Assembly (NCBI GenBank): GCA_016700335.1 | Contig: CP065014.1 | Span: 409,001-473,000, forward strand | Direction: 5' to 3' | Source: Chlorobiota bacterium | GTDB lineage: Bacteria; Bacteroidota; Ignavibacteria; OLB7 | DNA: 64,000 bases | Part shown: one piece after another, positions 8,500 through 17,163 of the stretch | Layout: each line of letters starts with the position of its first letter | Numbering within the stretch: position 1 is the first letter of the stretch | Program-made: the position numbers and the translations under genes | Notes under the pieces: model-generated | Told to the model about the DNA's origin: nothing | The model's input: only the letters and a program-made list of their open reading frames with translations | Databases searched by the model: none

Positions 8500-9096
8500 T
8501 CAATCTAAAACCTCTTCGCTTAAAGCCATCCAATTAGATAACAATTTTCTGATAAAATCTCTTGTTCTTGCAGATCTTGATTTCACGGCAGATAATCCAA
8601 CTCCTTGAACTTTAGATATTTCTTCAAATGAATACCCTAAAATTGCATGCATTAAAAAAGCTTCTCTTTGAATAAATGGCAACCTTGCTAATGCTTTATT
8701 AACTAATTCTTCAGTTTCAGAATACTCAGAGTTAGTAGCTTTTAAATTGACATCGTAATTATAAATCAATTTGGTACTATACCGTTTTTCACCCCTAATA
8801 TGATTTAGAGTAGTGTTTCGAGCAATAGTAAATAATAAAGCTTTAAAACATTCTACCTTAATACTCTTAGTTCTTAAATTAATAATTTTAATCCAAATTT
8901 CTTGAAATACATCTTGTGCAACTAAATCATTTTCTGTTAAATGTTTACAATAAAACATTACCTTCTTTTCATAAAATGAGTATAATTTCCCAAATGATGT
9001 ATTATCTCCAGCTAAGAATGACTTCAATAATTCCAAGTCTCTCAAATTATCATTTTGAGAATTAAAATTATTTACTATTGGAGATTTAAGATTCAA
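8500..9096 (-). CDS. ECF-type RNA polymerase sigma factor
   Basis: Region sigma2 is at the N-terminal side (LLKSFLAGDNTSFGKLYSFYEKKVMFYCKHL, then LVAQDVFQEIWIKI), and sigma4 is at the C-terminal side (LPFIQREAFLMHAILGYSFEEISKVQGVGLSAVKSRSARTRDFIRKLL). It directs RNA polymerase to specific promoters when released by its anti-sigma partner, which is encoded 38 bp downstream. The start is uncertain. The open frame reaches a GTG at 9153, but those 19 residues (MCPFSFCSVLSFYKF) are hydrophobic and unlike sigma factors. I prefer the TTG at 9094-9096, giving about 198 residues. A TATTTTTG (-7 type, 9183-9190 on the minus strand) lies upstream. Confidence 0.88.
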   Translation of the reverse strand: MNLKSPIVNNFNSQNDNLRDLELLKSFLAGDNTSFGKLYSFYEKKVMFYCKHLTENDLVAQDVFQEIWIKIINLRTKSIKVECFKALLFTIARNTTLNHIRGEKRYSTKLIYNYDVNLKATNSEYSETEELVNKALARLPFIQREAFLMHAILGYSFEEISKVQGVGLSAVKSRSARTRDFIRKLLSNWMALSEEVLD

Positions 9097-9203
9097 TATG
9101 TTTATTTGAAATTTATAAAAAGATAAGACACTACAAAAAGAAAATGGACACACCTAAACTAGAAAATTAATTTAAATAAATTCAAAAATAAAATTTTGGA
9201 TAT

Positions 9204-9230
9204 AAAAAAAGGTGATATTTACATACCACC
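9204..9230 (-). terminator. Terminator for sucC
   Basis: On the minus strand, GGTGGTATGTAAATATCACC forms a stem (GGTG/CACC and TAT/ATA with one mismatch) followed by seven T. It lies 20 nt after the sucC stop codon. Confidence 0.8.
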
Positions 9231-9250
9231 TAAAATACAAAAATAAAAAA

Positions 9251-10771
9251 TTAGATATCTAATGGATCATCAAATCCAATATCATCTTCGTCATCGTCAT
9301 CTAATTCCAAATCATCATCCAAATCATCAGCATCAAAATCTTCAAAATCCAATGAATCTGGATCTTCAATTTCTTCAGCATCAAACTCACTTAATTTCCC
9401 TTCATCATAATCATCAACAATTTCATCTTCGTCTTCATCATCATCACTATCAGTAACTTCATCATCATCATCGTCATCATCGTCATCTAAAGAAATTTTA
9501 GCAGATGGGGCAGAACAATTGATGACTTCAAAAGACATAGCTTCAGAAATTTTTTCTGCTGCTTCAGCTAATGTAGTTCCAACTAAGAATTTCAAAGGTG
9601 AGTTCTCTAACAAATGTCTTGCTTCAACAGCGTTTGTTCCATCAAGCCTAACAATAACAGGAACTTTCACTTCAACTGTTTTCATAGCTTCTATAATACC
9701 ACTTGCAACTCTATCACATCTTACAATTCCTCCAAATATATTAATCAAAACTGCTTCAACATTTGGATCACTCATCATTAATTTAAATGCAGCAGCAACT
9801 CTCTCACTATTTGCAGTACCACCAACATCAAGGAAGTTGGCAGGAGCTCCACCAGCTAGTTTAATAATGTCCATAGTTGCCATTGCAAGCCCAGCACCAT
9901 TTACCATACAACCTACATTACCATCAAGTTTAATGTAGTTCAAATCATTTTCACTAGCAAGAACTTCCAAAGGATCTTCCTCGGTTTTATCTCTCATTGC
10001 TTCTATATCTGAATGACGATAAAGGGCATTATCATCAATACTAACTTTAGCATCCACAGCAATTATTTCACCAGCTGGAGTTAAAACCATTGGATTAATC
10101 TCAACCATTGAGGCATCAAGTTGAAGATAGGCATTATAAAGTAATGTAATAAAATTGACAAAATTTCTTTGAGCAATACCCTCTAAGCCTAATCCAAAAG
10201 CAAGTTTACGAGCTTGAAAAGGTAAAAGACCTTGTCCAATATCAACTCTTTCTTTAATAATTTTTTCTGGTGATTCTTCAGCCACTTTTTCAATTTCTAC
10301 TCCACCTTCACTTGAAACCATAATTAAATTTTTTCCAGTTTCACGATCAAGTAAAATTGAACAATAAAATTCTTTTGCAATATCAATTCCGTTTGCAACT
10401 AGTAATCTATTTACAATTTTACCAGATTCACCAGTTTGAATTGTTACGAGTTTGTTACCTAACATTTTCTTTGCTAAATCTTTTGCTTCTCTAGCAGTTG
10501 AAGCAGCAGTTTTTACAGGTAATACTTTTACTCCACGAAGTTCTTTATCTCCGTTGAAAACAAGTAAATTAGTTTTTACATTATGCATGTAACCTTTCCC
10601 TCTTCCACCCGCATGAATCTGTGCTTTGAGGATTATGAGGGTAGCTCCTTTAGAAACTAATTCTCTTACATTCTTTTCAACTTCTTCTGGAGTAAATGCT
10701 ACAATACCTTGCTGAACTGGTACATTGTATTTACCTAAAAGTTCTTTTCCTTGATGTTCGTGAAGATTCAT
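9251..10771 (-). CDS. sucC: Succinyl-CoA synthetase beta subunit with long acidic tail
   Basis: This is the ATP-grasp beta subunit of succinate-CoA ligase. Residues 1-417 cover the family: NLHEHQGKELL, KAQIHAGGRGKG, MVEINPMVLTPAGE, the GCMVNGAGLAMATMD loop, DVGGTA and NIFGGIVRCD. The E. coli protein has 388 residues; this one has 506. From about residue 429 there is a tail of 78 residues, of which about 50 are Asp or Glu and one is Lys, beginning with nine Asp in a row. The tail is encoded by GAT/GAC/GAA triplet repeats. The alpha subunit, on the other strand 4 kb away, carries a Lys-rich tail. A TATTTTTG element lies 44 nt upstream of the start (10815-10822, minus). Core function is certain; the tail's role is unknown. 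Confidence 0.97.
   Translation of the reverse strand: MNLHEHQGKELLGKYNVPVQQGIVAFTPEEVEKNVRELVSKGATLIILKAQIHAGGRGKGYMHNVKTNLLVFNGDKELRGVKVLPVKTAASTAREAKDLAKKMLGNKLVTIQTGESGKIVNRLLVANGIDIAKEFYCSILLDRETGKNLIMVSSEGGVEIEKVAEESPEKIIKERVDIGQGLLPFQARKLAFGLGLEGIAQRNFVNFITLLYNAYLQLDASMVEINPMVLTPAGEIIAVDAKVSIDDNALYRHSDIEAMRDKTEEDPLEVLASENDLNYIKLDGNVGCMVNGAGLAMATMDIIKLAGGAPANFLDVGGTANSERVAAAFKLMMSDPNVEAVLINIFGGIVRCDRVASGIIEAMKTVEVKVPVIVRLDGTNAVEARHLLENSPLKFLVGTTLAEAAEKISEAMSFEVINCSAPSAKISLDDDDDDDDDEVTDSDDDEDEDEIVDDYDEGKLSEFDAEEIEDPDSLDFEDFDADDLDDDLELDDDDEDDIGFDDPLDI
9254..9490 (-). repeat. Triplet-rich low-complexity DNA encoding the SucC acidic tail
   Basis: On the + strand this is a run of atc/gtc/ttc triplets (for example 9463-9490) with local period 3 and period 9. 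Such tracts can expand or contract by slippage, so tail length may vary between strains. Confidence 0.75.
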
Positions 10772-10814
10772 TTTAAATTATATATATAAATTCTATTAAA
10801 TTATTTTTCTTCTG

Positions 10815-10822
10815 CAAAAATA
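10815..10822 (-). promoter_or_regulatory. Candidate sucC -7 element
   Basis: TATTTTTG on the minus strand, 43 nt upstream of the sucC start. No TTG at the usual distance. Confidence 0.4.
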
Positions 10823-11025
10823 AAAAAGTTGTCTTGTATAAAATTAATTTTTAATAAAAGTTTAGAAATTTTTATTTGATAATAATTCAATCTTTTTGAC
10901 TAAAGCAATTTTTAATTCTTATTTTTGGTTTAATTAGATTGCAGATTTATATTTTATTTTGTAGATTTTTTAATATGCAATTTTTTGCTAAATGTTACTT
11001 GATATTAAAATAGATTAAAAAAGTA

Positions 11026-11649
11026 TTGAAATTTTTATACAGATCAAAAACAATCATATTTATTCTTGGTTTTATTTTTGCTTCGTGTGGAAGTAGTTCC
11101 AAAATAGTAATTAATGATTCCCAAATTCAAATTCCGGTAACTAATTTCTTGTATTCTCAGGATTTGATTTATTCACCTGATGGTAATATTAGTGCTAGAA
11201 TTCCTGATGGGTGGCTCATTGTAACTCCACAACAAAAATCTGATAATGCAAATATATTTGCAGTTGTTTGTGATCCAGATTATAGATACATGCTAACTTT
11301 TACAGAACTTCCATATAATGATGTAAAAGTAATATCTTCAGGAATTGACATAATATCTTTAACGATGGGTACATTGAAATGGAGAAAAAAAAGGTTCATA
11401 GGAAATATTGAATTGATTGAAGACCCTTCTGAAATAAATATAAAGAGTAAAACTTTTGGTGCATTCACTTACAGTAGTGATTCAAGTGTAACAATAATTA
11501 GATCTGGCATTTTTAACACCCAAATTAATGGAACACAAAAATTGTATGAATGCATGTTAACTCAAATACCTAATAAATATAAACCTCTACCATCAAATGT
11601 AGAAATTATCTCAATTCATAAGGCAATACTAAATGGAATTAAATGGTAA
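11026..11649 (+). CDS. Lipoprotein of unknown function (TTG start)
   Basis: This 207-residue protein begins with a TTG codon; no ATG lies upstream in frame close enough to matter, and the signal peptide requires this start. The N-terminus (MKFLYRSKTIIFILGFIFASCGSSS) is a lipoprotein signal with the lipidated Cys in FASC. The mature domain has a segment YSPDGNISARIPDGWLIVTP, the style of small stress-related or PsbP/Mog1-like export proteins, in which an amphipathic PDGW turn follows a beta strand. I do not recognise a specific family. It is divergent from sucC with 254 bp between them, and convergent with the gamma-carbonic-anhydrase-like gene (32 bp). Confidence 0.6.
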   Translation: MKFLYRSKTIIFILGFIFASCGSSSKIVINDSQIQIPVTNFLYSQDLIYSPDGNISARIPDGWLIVTPQQKSDNANIFAVVCDPDYRYMLTFTELPYNDVKVISSGIDIISLTMGTLKWRKKRFIGNIELIEDPSEINIKSKTFGAFTYSSDSSVTIIRSGIFNTQINGTQKLYECMLTQIPNKYKPLPSNVEIISIHKAILNGIKW

Positions 11650-11681
11650 TTTATACTTTAAAATTACTTTTATAAATTTCT

Positions 11682-12245
11682 TTAATATAATTCAAACCCA
11701 GATTTAATAAATCTTTCTACATAACCTTTATAATTTGCAGCACCCTTTGCAGAATATAATTTTTCATCATCATTTAAATCTCTGATAATTTTCCCTGGAA
11801 CTCCTGCAATTAGAACTCCTTCTGGTACTACAAACCCTTCTTTAACAACTGTACCTGCTGCAACTATTGAATTAGTACCAATTACAGACTTATCAAGTAA
11901 AATTGCACCCATACCAACTAACACTTTATCATTAATTGTTGAGCCATGAAGAACGGCACTATGACCAATGGTAACATCATTACATATTGTTAAAGGATGT
12001 TTCTTGTTAGTAACATGACACATTACTAAATCTTGAATATTAGTTCTTACTCCTATTTTAATCCAATGTACATCTCCTCTAATTACTACATTATACCAAA
12101 TACTTGATTGTTCACCTATCTCAACATCACCAATTATTCTAGCACCAGAGGCTATAAAAACACTACTATGTATTCTTGGGGATATTCCTTCGAATGGTAA
12201 TACAGTTATATCAGATCTGTCATTATAAGGAGGAATATTTATCAT
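11682..12245 (-). CDS. Gamma carbonic anhydrase-like hexapeptide-repeat protein
   Basis: This 187-residue protein has left-handed beta-helix hexapeptide repeats along its length (VFIASGARIIGDVEIGEQSSIW). The metal-site segments of the gamma-CA/PaaY/YrdA family are present: an Asn-Gln-Asp turn (RTNIQDLVMCHV), then NDVTIGHSAVLHG. Histidines in MCH and GHSAVLHG fit the Zn ligands at the trimer interface. Carbonic anhydrase activity is not certain, since many family members are inactive or act as acyltransferase-like proteins. The gene begins 48 bp after the M1 aminopeptidase on the same strand, so they are probably co-transcribed. Cytoplasmic. Confidence 0.88.
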   Translation of the reverse strand: MINIPPYNDRSDITVLPFEGISPRIHSSVFIASGARIIGDVEIGEQSSIWYNVVIRGDVHWIKIGVRTNIQDLVMCHVTNKKHPLTICNDVTIGHSAVLHGSTINDKVLVGMGAILLDKSVIGTNSIVAAGTVVKEGFVVPEGVLIAGVPGKIIRDLNDDEKLYSAKGAANYKGYVERFIKSGFELY

Positions 12246-12293
12246 TTATTTAAAAAGTTTAATTAGAATTACTTATTGATTTAATTTATAAAA

Positions 12294-14909
12294 TTATTTT
12301 TTCCCTTTCAATTGAATCTTCTTAACTGTTTTAACAATAACTTTATTTTCCTTTTTTTTATTTTCATTTAATTTCGAATTGACTGAATTATTATCAACTG
12401 AATTATTCACATCTGAATCTTTAACAACTGGATACATTATTTTTTCAATTCTATCAAATAAGTCTTTATCTGCAGTTTTCTTTAATTCTATTATATAATT
12501 TAAAAGTTCATTGTTTTTTAACAGCTTTGATGTTTTTAATGCTTCATCACAAACAAAAGTATTTTTATCAAGAATACCTAATTTTAAAGTTTCTATTACT
12601 TTTGAATTAATGGTATCTAATTTGCCAATTGTTTCATATGCATTTGCCCTAGTCCAATCGCTATAATCATGTTTGGTGTAGTCAATAACATCATTAATCA
12701 TTTGCTTAAATTTACCATCAGAAACTGCGCTTAGCCAAGCATTTGCAAATCTTCCTCTTCTGCCTTTTACCCCTTTCATTTTTAGTAAATACACACTCAA
12801 TCCAGTTGTATCATAATTTGATAATAAACTAAGTGTACTTGCCCTCAATGAATAACTACTATCATTTAACATTCCTCTTAATATAGATGATAACAATTTT
12901 TTATCAGTAATTCTTTCTGCAACCCCAACAGCTGATTTACGAACATCTCTATTTGAATCTGTTAAACCTGATATTAAAATATTATTTGCAACATTTGATC
13001 TAGATTTTTTCATTGCTTCAATCATTGCAATTTTTACATAACTATTTTTTTCAAATTTATAAATTGAATCTAATGTCATTGTCCACATCCAATTTTTTTG
13101 GCTTGAGTTTGTATCAGGATATTTTTTTTCTAGTTCTTTAACTGCCATTAACCTATCTAAAAATCTTGGAGCATAACACATTTGAGCAACTAGCTCATTT
13201 TGAGTTCTAGAAAAATTAATTTTTTTCATAACCAAATCTCCTCCATCAAAAATTACAAATCTTGGTTTAGAATTAATTTTAAATTTATAAGTACTATCAA
13301 CGGTTGTTACCCAAATAGTATCAATAGTAACACCTATATTGCTATTAACTAGCTTAGCTCCTCCAATTTCTGACTCACTCATCCAGTTATCATTTGAGTA
13401 AATTTCAATTGATACAGGCATTTTAAACAAACCACAAATTGAATCTTGTTTTTGAATTTGTTTAACATTTAAATTTAAAGTATCATCCTTAACATTATAA
13501 CTTACTGAATACTCTGGAAAACCAGCCTTATAAACCCATTGATTAAAAAACCAATCTAAATTTTCTCCAGTTGTTTCTTCAAAAGCAATTTTTAAATCAT
13601 TTGTTTCAACTAGGCTGTATTCATTTTTTTTTAGAAAATGATTAATAGATTTCCAAAATAGTTCTTCACCAATTAAAGTATTAAGCATCCACAATATTCT
13701 TGATCCACGCCCATAAATATTAGGTGTAATACCTTTTCCATTAACTATAGGATCACGACCCTGAGATTCATCTGTATTTATGGAACCTAATCTTTGGTTG
13801 TACATATCCATTATCAAATCATCTTTACTATATTTAAATCCCATGAAGAGTGATGATAGGTAAGTAGCAAAACTTTCATGAAGCCATAAATGACCCCAAG
13901 ATCTATTGATAATCAAATTACCAAACCATTGATGAGCAGCTTCATGAGCTATTAATCCATCAGGGTTATTATCAATCAATCCATAAGAATCAACAAGTGA
14001 ATTGTCATTTAAAGTTGTTGCTGTTGTATTTTCCATTCCACCAAACATAAATTCTGCAATAAATACTTGAGCATATTTAATCCATGGAAATTTAACTCCA
14101 GTCAACTTTTCAAAATAATTTATTATATCAGGGGTATGTTTAAATGTAGTTTGAACTTTTTCTGGCATATCTTTATAACTCCAATATTCTAGCTGAAGAT
14201 TGTTTACAGTATCTTTTGTTACTAAGTAATCTCCAATTGCTAACATTATCAAATAGCCAGGTATTGGTTTATCCATTTTCCATTGCCATGTTACAGTTCC
14301 ATCTAGATTATCCTTGGTACTTATAAGCTCACCATTTGACAATACTTTTTGATCGATATTTACAGTAGCTTTAACTTCAACAGTAAATCTATCATTTGGA
14401 TAATCATACATTGGTAACCAATAATGATTATCTTCAGCTTCACCTTGAGTCCAAATTTGCCTTCTTTGTTTAGGGTTTAATGAATCTGGTTGAATAAAGT
14501 ACATTCCTTTTTTAGGAATTACATCATAATAAATTTTCAGTTTGAAATTTTGCAAATATCTTTTTGATTTAGGAAATTTAATAATTAATTTCCCATCATT
14601 TCTATCGTAACTAGTCATTAATTCATCCACCCAAACCCCACTAATTTTCATATTCTCAGCAATATCTAGTTCAATTTTGCTTAAGTTAGTACTTAAGGAA
14701 TTTATTGAATGTTCAACAACACCAATTACTTTTTTATTTGGCTCATCGAATTTTAATTCTATTAAAATACTTTGAACATCAAATGTATGAGATCTGTTTC
14801 CTTTGAAATTTACATTATTAAATAAAGATTGAGAATTAACAGAATTAGTAGAAATAAAAATTATTAATATTGAAAAAATAAATTTTAACTTATTATAGAT
14901 ACAAATCAT
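12294..14909 (-). CDS. M1 family metallo-aminopeptidase, exported
   Basis: This 871-residue zinc aminopeptidase has a signal peptide at residues 1-27 (ending NSVNSQ). The N-terminal M1 beta domain is followed by the substrate-binding GGMEN motif and the HEAAH zinc site (H322, E323, H326), with the third ligand E345 exactly 18 residues later (WLHES). The C-terminal third is helical with HEAT-like repeats (SGLTDSNRDVRKSAVGVAERI). The last about 40 residues are a Lys/Asn-rich, low-complexity tail (KKENKVIVKTVKK). It likely trims peptides in the periplasm or at the surface. The gamma-CA-like gene follows 48 bp downstream. Confidence 0.93.
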   Translation of the reverse strand: MICIYNKLKFIFSILIIFISTNSVNSQSLFNNVNFKGNRSHTFDVQSILIELKFDEPNKKVIGVVEHSINSLSTNLSKIELDIAENMKISGVWVDELMTSYDRNDGKLIIKFPKSKRYLQNFKLKIYYDVIPKKGMYFIQPDSLNPKQRRQIWTQGEAEDNHYWLPMYDYPNDRFTVEVKATVNIDQKVLSNGELISTKDNLDGTVTWQWKMDKPIPGYLIMLAIGDYLVTKDTVNNLQLEYWSYKDMPEKVQTTFKHTPDIINYFEKLTGVKFPWIKYAQVFIAEFMFGGMENTTATTLNDNSLVDSYGLIDNNPDGLIAHEAAHQWFGNLIINRSWGHLWLHESFATYLSSLFMGFKYSKDDLIMDMYNQRLGSINTDESQGRDPIVNGKGITPNIYGRGSRILWMLNTLIGEELFWKSINHFLKKNEYSLVETNDLKIAFEETTGENLDWFFNQWVYKAGFPEYSVSYNVKDDTLNLNVKQIQKQDSICGLFKMPVSIEIYSNDNWMSESEIGGAKLVNSNIGVTIDTIWVTTVDSTYKFKINSKPRFVIFDGGDLVMKKINFSRTQNELVAQMCYAPRFLDRLMAVKELEKKYPDTNSSQKNWMWTMTLDSIYKFEKNSYVKIAMIEAMKKSRSNVANNILISGLTDSNRDVRKSAVGVAERITDKKLLSSILRGMLNDSSYSLRASTLSLLSNYDTTGLSVYLLKMKGVKGRRGRFANAWLSAVSDGKFKQMINDVIDYTKHDYSDWTRANAYETIGKLDTINSKVIETLKLGILDKNTFVCDEALKTSKLLKNNELLNYIIELKKTADKDLFDRIEKIMYPVVKDSDVNNSVDNNSVNSKLNENKKKENKVIVKTVKKIQLKGKK

Positions 14910-15051
14910 ATATTTTTGTGTTTATTATTTACAAGAATTTGAGTTTTCTAAAAGAACTAAATAAATTCTAATTTGTAATAAAAAGATATTCTCTTTATTT
15001 TAGTTCAAATAAAGATATTTTAAAATTTCCTTAATATTATATTTCTAAAAA

Positions 15052-15348
15052 ATGGCAAAAACTATTGCAAAAAAAAATACCATTAAGCAAAATAATCTTG
15101 TAGATTTTAATTTCCCATTTACAAAGAAAAATTGGATATTAATTTTTTCTGGTATAGGTTTATTAATACTTGGTTATGCATTAATGGCTACGAGTATATC
15201 TAAAGACCCAGCTAATAATGATGGTATATGGAACAATTCTTTAGCAGTTAATATTGCGCCAATTATCCTTACAATTGCATATTGTATTGTTATTCCTACA
15301 GGAATAATGTTAAGAGACAAATCAACTGAAAGTATAGAACAAATATAG
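15052..15348 (+). CDS. DUF3098 small membrane protein
   Basis: This 98-residue protein has two transmembrane helices, at about 28-48 (WILIFSGIGLLILGYALMA) and 67-87 (VNIAPIILTIAYCIVIPTGIM). The sequence between them (SKDPANNDGIWNNSLAVNIAPI) matches the DUF3098 layout found widely in Bacteroidota, typically near ftsX/uppP. Here the neighbours are an M1 peptidase (divergent) and an OM lipoprotein (convergent), so the usual context is missing. Function unknown. Confidence 0.8.
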   Translation: MAKTIAKKNTIKQNNLVDFNFPFTKKNWILIFSGIGLLILGYALMATSISKDPANNDGIWNNSLAVNIAPIILTIAYCIVIPTGIMLRDKSTESIEQI

Positions 15349-15377
15349 TTTATTTTAATTTGAATTAAAGTACTAAA

Positions 15378-15413
15378 AAGAGGTATAATAAAAGTTATAA
15401 CCTCTTTTTTTTT
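15378..15413 (+). terminator. Rho-independent terminator after DUF3098 gene
   Basis: AAGAGGT...ACCTCTT stem, with an adjoining ATAA/TTAT pairing across a one-base bulge, followed by a run of T up to 15413. Confidence 0.85.
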
Positions 15414-15430
15414 AATAAATTATTAAAATT

Positions 15431-15470
15431 ATTAAAATTATATATTAAAATTATATATTAAAATTTATAT
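15431..15470. repeat. Three tandem 13-14-bp AT-only repeats
   Basis: Unit ATTAAAATTATAT occurs at 15431-15443 and 15444-15456, and with one inserted T at 15457-15470. The array overlaps the last seven codons of the minus-strand lipoprotein gene, so slippage could alter its C-terminus. Confidence 0.8.
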
Positions 15471-16176
15471 TCAATCCTAAATTTAAAATAGCATCATTAT
15501 TATTTATTGGCTTATCAGTAAGTTTAAATGATTTACCAACTTGAGCAAACAGTTTTATCCATTTATATCCAGCAAATAATGTTACACCAGGCTCAATAAA
15601 TAAATATGGTTGTTTATCGAATTCATTTAACTTATCATCTATTTTATTTTGTTCAGTATAATTTGTAAATATTGGGTTATTAAAGCTTACAATTGAAAGC
15701 CTTAAATTAGTACTAATACTTATATAATCAGATTTATAAAATAGACCAGGTTGAAAAAATAATTTAGTCCCATTGCATGTAAATTTTCTATTCTCAGAAA
15801 CATTATCAGGGTTTACATTAAAATTAATTTGACCTAACCCAGCTCCAGCAAAAATATCTGTATACAAGTTTACAGTTAAAGGGTAAGTGTAGCCTAATCC
15901 AGTTTCAATTAAGTATCCATCATCCTTTTCATTAGTTGTAATAACACCATTTGAATTTGATGTTACATTTTCATTTCGTATATAACCATTTGCCATTATC
16001 CCTAAGTTGTTATTTAAAGCATAAGCCACTTGAAAATCTTTTTGTGTAATATTTAAACTCAAATCACCTTGTTTGGTTATCATAGGAGAATTAATCATGT
16101 TAGGATCGTATAGAGTTTTGCATCCAGTAGAAACTAATAAAATTAATAAAGTAGATAAGTAAAAAATATTTTTCAT
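15451..16176 (-). CDS. Outer-membrane lipoprotein with beta-barrel-like body
   Basis: This 241-residue protein has a lipoprotein signal (LILLVSTGCKTL). It then has alternating hydrophobic strands such as GDLSLNITQKDFQVAYALNNNLGIMANGYI and LIETGLGYTYPLTVNLYTDIFAGAGLG. This pattern is that of small eight-stranded outer-membrane barrels. The last strand (AILNLGLNINFNI) would be the closing barrel strand. A lipidated Cys plus a barrel-like body is common in Bacteroidota proteins annotated as hypothetical. The gene is monocistronic and convergent with the DUF3098 gene. Function unknown. Confidence 0.6.
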   Translation of the reverse strand: MKNIFYLSTLLILLVSTGCKTLYDPNMINSPMITKQGDLSLNITQKDFQVAYALNNNLGIMANGYIRNENVTSNSNGVITTNEKDDGYLIETGLGYTYPLTVNLYTDIFAGAGLGQINFNVNPDNVSENRKFTCNGTKLFFQPGLFYKSDYISISTNLRLSIVSFNNPIFTNYTEQNKIDDKLNEFDKQPYLFIEPGVTLFAGYKWIKLFAQVGKSFKLTDKPINNNDAILNLGLNINFNI

Positions 16177-16534
16177 AGAATTTTAAATAATTAGAAGAGT
16201 AAAATAATAATAATGAATAAGATATTTAATGTTTTGTTTAAGGAAACTAAAAAACTTTAGAATTTAGATAATTAATAATTGAGATATCAAATATTATTTC
16301 TAATAATTTCTTGGTTAAGTTTTGAATAAATATAATCAAAAAAATTTAATTTATCAAATTAAGCTTTGTTGTTTTATCAAATAAAATTAAATTAAAATTG
16401 TATCTATTTAATTAGATAACAAGTCATTAATTAAAGATGAAATTAGTTTACTATTAAAGTACTTGTTCAGAATTAGTTTTGTATCTTTTTCTAATTATAC
16501 ATGGTCATTATAATAAAGTATGTTTCTAAAATAA
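16177..16534. other. 358-bp intergenic region with a -7 element
   Basis: This very AT-rich spacer lies between divergent genes. TAGTTTTG at 16474-16481 (+) is a -7 type element 53 nt before the sigma factor start and likely drives the six-gene unit that follows. I see no clear -33 TTG at the proper distance, and no ORF or repeat. Confidence 0.4.
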
Positions 16535-17104
16535 ATGAACAGTCAATTTAAAAATACAACAGAAATTGAGCTTATAAAAATGATGAGCGAAGATTATGGA
16601 AATAAGGAAGCAATTTTTACTGAGATATATAAAAGGCTTTCAAAACCATTGTACAGCTATTGTGTAGGAGCTTGCACAGGTGATAAAGATAAAGCAAATG
16701 ATTTATTCCAAGATACTTTTATAAGATTTCATGATGCTATAAAAAAAACAGTTATAGAAAAACCTTTGCAGTATATAATTAGAATTGCCAGAAATAAGCA
16801 TTTATCAAATCAAGAGAAAATAAGAGAGGAAATAAGAGATATAGATGAATTAGATGTTTTTCAAGTGAATGATAATAAATATGAAAAAGAAGAGTTATAC
16901 AATCTTATCCTCTCAGCTCTTGATTTACTTGATGATAAATATAGGGATGTTTTTGTACTAAGGGAATTTGAAATGATGTCTTTTCAGGAAATAGCTGATT
17001 TATGCAATTTGTCTTTATCTAATGCAAAAATGTTAGCTGTAAGATCAAGAGAAAAAATTGTAAAAATATTACAACCTTATATCCAAGATTTAAATAAATC
17101 ATAA
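16535..17104 (+). CDS. ECF-type RNA polymerase sigma factor
   Basis: This 189-residue protein has sigma2 (IFTEIYKRLSKPLYSYCVGACTGDKDKANDLFQDTFIRFHDAI) and sigma4 (LLDDKYRDVFVLREFEMMSFQEIADLCNLSLSNAKMLAVRSREKIVKIL) in the normal arrangement. The gene heads a same-strand run of six genes. Its immediate partner, 59 bp downstream, is a giant membrane anti-sigma factor. I infer that this sigma transcribes its own operon when the partner releases it, but no second copy of a promoter is visible to prove that. Confidence 0.93.
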   Translation: MNSQFKNTTEIELIKMMSEDYGNKEAIFTEIYKRLSKPLYSYCVGACTGDKDKANDLFQDTFIRFHDAIKKTVIEKPLQYIIRIARNKHLSNQEKIREEIRDIDELDVFQVNDNKYEKEELYNLILSALDLLDDKYRDVFVLREFEMMSFQEIADLCNLSLSNAKMLAVRSREKIVKILQPYIQDLNKS

Positions 17105-17163
17105 ATTCTGACTGTTACTTTTGTTTTAATTTCTTTAAAAAAAATTGTTTTTTAACTAATAAT

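Noticed and set aside
9262..9456. His/Asn/Gln-rich frame on the + strand opposite sucC
   Set aside because: It is the complement of the GAT/GAC triplets of the acidic tail and has no independent support.
15431..15470. CRISPR-like array
   Set aside because: The units are directly adjacent with no spacers, and there are no cas genes in the window.
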